From an uncultured Collinsella sp. (GTDB taxonomy: Bacteria; Actinomycetota; Coriobacteriia; Coriobacteriales; Coriobacteriaceae): 64,000 nucleotides of DNA. Of the stretch, positions 62,096-64,000 are shown piece by piece (the first letter of the stretch is position 1; every line of letters begins with the position of its first letter). The translations under genes and the position numbers were made by a program. Location of the stretch: assembly GCA_959026725.1 (NCBI GenBank), contig CAUFMG010000007.1:30091-94090 (forward strand), written 5' to 3'. The notes under the pieces were generated by a model. It did not search any database, was not told the DNA's origin, and saw only the letters and a list, made by a program, of their open reading frames with translations.

Positions 62096-62587
62096 TCAAT
62101 GCCCACGATGCTTCTGCTTGCGCTTCAGCTTTCGCTGCTCGAAGCGCACCTCCGCCTCGTCCGCGCGACGCTGGCTTCTTGCTCGAGCCGACTCCCGCTT
62201 CATTGCTTCCCGCTGTGCCGCGAGCGCCTGCTGCGCCTTGGTGCTCATCGCCGGCTGCTTAAGTGCTTTCGCCGCCTCGCGAGCGCGTCGCTTGGGGTTC
62301 TTTGCGGGCTTGCTCGCCTCGGTCGAATCGTGACCGAAGAACGAGAGCTTCGCCCATTTGCTGGCAACGAATCGCAGGATCCCCTCATCGGACGGCTCCG
62401 CGCCGAAGACGATGCGGGCGACGCCATACCTTCCGCCCTCGACGTGCTCCGCCAGCCCGACCCAAAATTGGCCGTCGTGATATGACGATGAGCAGCAAGT
62501 CGCTGATAGCCGCCCTGCGAAGCTAGTTGCCTTGTTCGCAGTCGGGCCGCAGGCCGCACCTACGCTCGAGCTCTGCCACGAGGGCAT
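62096..62587 (-). CDS. YjdF/DUF2992-like protein with uncertain start
   Basis: From about 62482 the product reads YHDGQFWVGLAEHVEGGRYG, then VFGAEPSDEGILRFV and the basic tail (KNPKRRAREAAKAL, RFEQRKLKRKQKHRGH), matching the YjdF family. The upstream 35 codons overlap the end of the next gene and are not family-like, and no standard start lies near the homologous beginning. Either the start is non-standard or the 5' end is damaged. YjdF members can be riboswitch-controlled elsewhere; none is seen. Confidence 0.72.
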   Translation of the reverse strand: MPSWQSSSVGAACGPTANKATSFAGRLSATCCSSSYHDGQFWVGLAEHVEGGRYGVARIVFGAEPSDEGILRFVASKWAKLSFFGHDSTEASKPAKNPKRRAREAAKALKQPAMSTKAQQALAAQREAMKRESARARSQRRADEAEVRFEQRKLKRKQKHRGH

Positions 62588-62984
62588 CGTTGTCGGTCAC
62601 CGAGACGATGGCGTCGCCGTCGTAGGGCGCCTTGATATAGACGCGGTCGAGCGAGTTGGCCGTCCCCGCCCAGAGCGTCCTGGTGCGCCGGATGCCCCGC
62701 ACGTGGGCGTAGGGTATCACCGAACGCATCCCAGCGTACACGACGACGAGGCGGTCGCCGTAGAGCTCGAGGCGGTTGCTGCGGACGGGAAGGGCGGCCA
62801 GGGCCACGAGGGCCGGGACGGGCAGCAGCGCGAGCCAGCCCCATAGGAGCGCGGGACTCGAGCTCAGGAAACACGCGATACACGCCGCGGATAAACCGCC
62901 CGCCACAATCACCATGGCCGCTATGAACCACGGGTCTGTCCTGCCGGGAAACACCCGCTCCGGCCGCTCGCTCCTCTCACCCAT
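62523..62984 (-). CDS. Membrane-anchored PH-domain protein
   Basis: A 153-residue protein with two membrane helices (FIAAMVIVAGGLSAACIACF, LLWGWLALLPVPALVALAAL) and a C-terminal PH-like domain (RLVVVYAGMRSVIPYAHVRG, then DGDAIVSVTDNDALVAELER). Bacterial PH domains of this layout include immunity proteins such as SunI, which would suit the neighbouring peptide-resistance operon; this is inference. Confidence 0.78.
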   Translation of the reverse strand: MGERSERPERVFPGRTDPWFIAAMVIVAGGLSAACIACFLSSSPALLWGWLALLPVPALVALAALPVRSNRLELYGDRLVVVYAGMRSVIPYAHVRGIRRTRTLWAGTANSLDRVYIKAPYDGDAIVSVTDNDALVAELERRCGLRPDCEQGN

Positions 62985-63375
62985 TACGGCCTCCCTCCCG
63001 ACGCCCTCCCTGGCGGAGCGTGGGGCCGGAGAGTGCCTTGAACCCGTCGCCGACCATCTCGCTCCCCGTTCCGTGGGCCATCTGTAGTGGTGTGTACCCC
63101 CGACTGTTCGACGGATGTCGTACTATTAGACCTTTTTCGAACTTTTTTAAGACGTGCACGGCAAGATCGAGCAGATTGTCCGCGCGAGAGGCTTCCCGCC
63201 GCAGCGCCCGGTCTCGGGTTCGATGCATCGACGTCCGTCTCAGGTGGTGTCTCCGCTGCGCGGCATTGCAGGGGGCAAAGTCGAGATGCCATGGGGCGCG
63301 CCGAGGCTTTGCCCGCGGGGCGAAGATTCTAGGGGTCCGACGTGGCCCGGAGGGGAGACGGACATGTAAGCGCTT

Positions 63376-63720
63376 ATGACCGAGGAGCTGGCCGAGTGCC
63401 TGCCGCCGCTGTACGCGACCGAGGGAGGGACGCTCGCCCTCGACCTCACAAATCCGGAAGGCGAGGACTACCTTGACCTTTGGTGCTCGCTCACCATCAA
63501 CCTCTCGGGCGGCCCCTTCGCCTCCACGTGGCGCATTCACGCTTGTGCCCGGCATCATGGACATGGGCGTCGCCAAGTCGCCCACTGTGGCGCAAGCCCC
63601 TGTCGACTCAACGTTCGACGAGATGAACCGCATGTTCTCAAAACTCGGCTTTATCGATTACAATTCACGCCTCGCGCAAGGGCCGTTCTACTCCCCAAAC
63701 CTAATCTGCCTGTCGCACGT
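63376..63720 (+). pseudogene. Frameshifted mobile-element protein (DUF2958/DUF4313-like)
   Basis: Frame one gives MTEELAECLPPLYATEG, LALDLTNPEGEDYLDLW and LTINLSGGPFAS, like small proteins carried by conjugative elements. Near 63530 the frame changes, and VPGIMDMGVAKS continues in another frame. A single indel would explain this, so it is a relic. Confidence 0.5.
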
Positions 63721-63774
63721 CTCGAGGCGACGGGGCGGCGCCTTCTCGCGTGAGTCGTTTCCCGTTTTACTGAT

Positions 63775-63808
63775 GCGTCCCAACATGCCCTTACGCATGT
63801 TGGGACGC
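63775..63808. terminator. Perfect 14-bp hairpin
   Basis: GCGTCCCAACATGC / GCATGTTGGGACGC with loop CCTTAC. No T-tract directly follows, so its role is uncertain. Confidence 0.7.
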
Positions 63809-64000
63809 CGCTTTCGAAACTTCAAAACCATTCGATTTTCGAAACTGAGTGGGAATAAGTTATCGGTACGCTTTTTTATAAAATGTAAAAAAGCACCCCC
63901 ATAACTGATGAAATGGACGATGAGAAAAAGGGGTGCATCTTGCGTTGTTAGCGTCGGGCGATTTTAGCCGCTAATAGTCAAACTATTTTGACCAATCCCG

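Larger units (their letters stand above)
62985..64000. other. Decayed accessory sequence at the window end
   Basis: No intact gene was found. On the minus strand near 63060-63110 is a fragment GYTPLQMAHGTGSEM, possibly an ankyrin-like remnant. Plus-strand fragments of a mobile-element protein lie at 63376-63720. A hairpin lies at 63775-63808. Confidence 0.55.

Overview
The window is high-GC DNA that most resembles an intestinal member of the Coriobacteriia, probably a Collinsella relative. This is inferred from gene content and codon use: a type III glutamine synthetase, a MurT-GatD amidation enzyme, a separately encoded B12 methionine synthase activation domain, and a SARP-type STAND regulator. 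No 16S gene is present, so the species cannot be fixed.

Positions 1 to about 13.6 kb are the right end of a siphovirus-type prophage: tape measure, distal tail, tail-tip protein, baseplate and fibre proteins, holin, a C39-like peptidase and a GH25 lysozyme. Inside it, at 7480-10346, is a complete diversity-generating retroelement (DGR): a variable receptor-binding protein whose last codons form VR, a 10-bp stem-loop behind VR, an Avd-like accessory gene, a TR copy of 124 bp and a YMDD reverse transcriptase. TR and VR differ at 14 of 124 positions, and all 14 are adenines in TR. This is the strongest system in the window: the phage is built to diversify its tail adhesin. The integrase and left end are outside the window. 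A 32-bp direct repeat near 13.6-13.85 kb may mark the right attachment region, and a tandem array of about 62-bp hairpin units follows.

From 14.3 to 50.5 kb is mostly chromosomal core: patatin lipase, rplM-rpsI, glmM, a PTS IIA protein, nagB, a large STAND/BTAD regulator, yhbY, a methyltransferase, a UPF0210 protein, a metF-(activation domain)-metH operon, glutamine synthetase III, an IS200-like insertion, tRNA-Glu, a fused murT-gatD gene with two helical-repeat paralogues, three iron-type alcohol or glycerol dehydrogenases, a 2-hydroxyacid dehydrogenase, a ferredoxin-domain protein, ychF, an XRE regulator with a 24-bp palindromic operator, asparaginase and guaA. The gaps between these genes are rich in long perfect or nested palindromes and MITE-like inverted repeats.

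From 50.6 kb to the end the sequence is accessory and partly decayed. It has a GyrI-like remnant, a DUF4143-type ATPase, a two-gene unit whose first protein carries a PD-(D/E)XK-like DUF4365 domain (candidate defence module), and a DUF3800 gene lacking a normal start. A six-gene lantibiotic-resistance operon follows (ABC ATPase, two MutE/MutG permeases, a YxeA-like protein, response regulator, sensor kinase; CprABC-RK type). Then come a TetR stub, a ToxN/AbiQ-like protein, a YjdF-like protein, a PH-domain membrane protein and a frameshifted mobile-element remnant.
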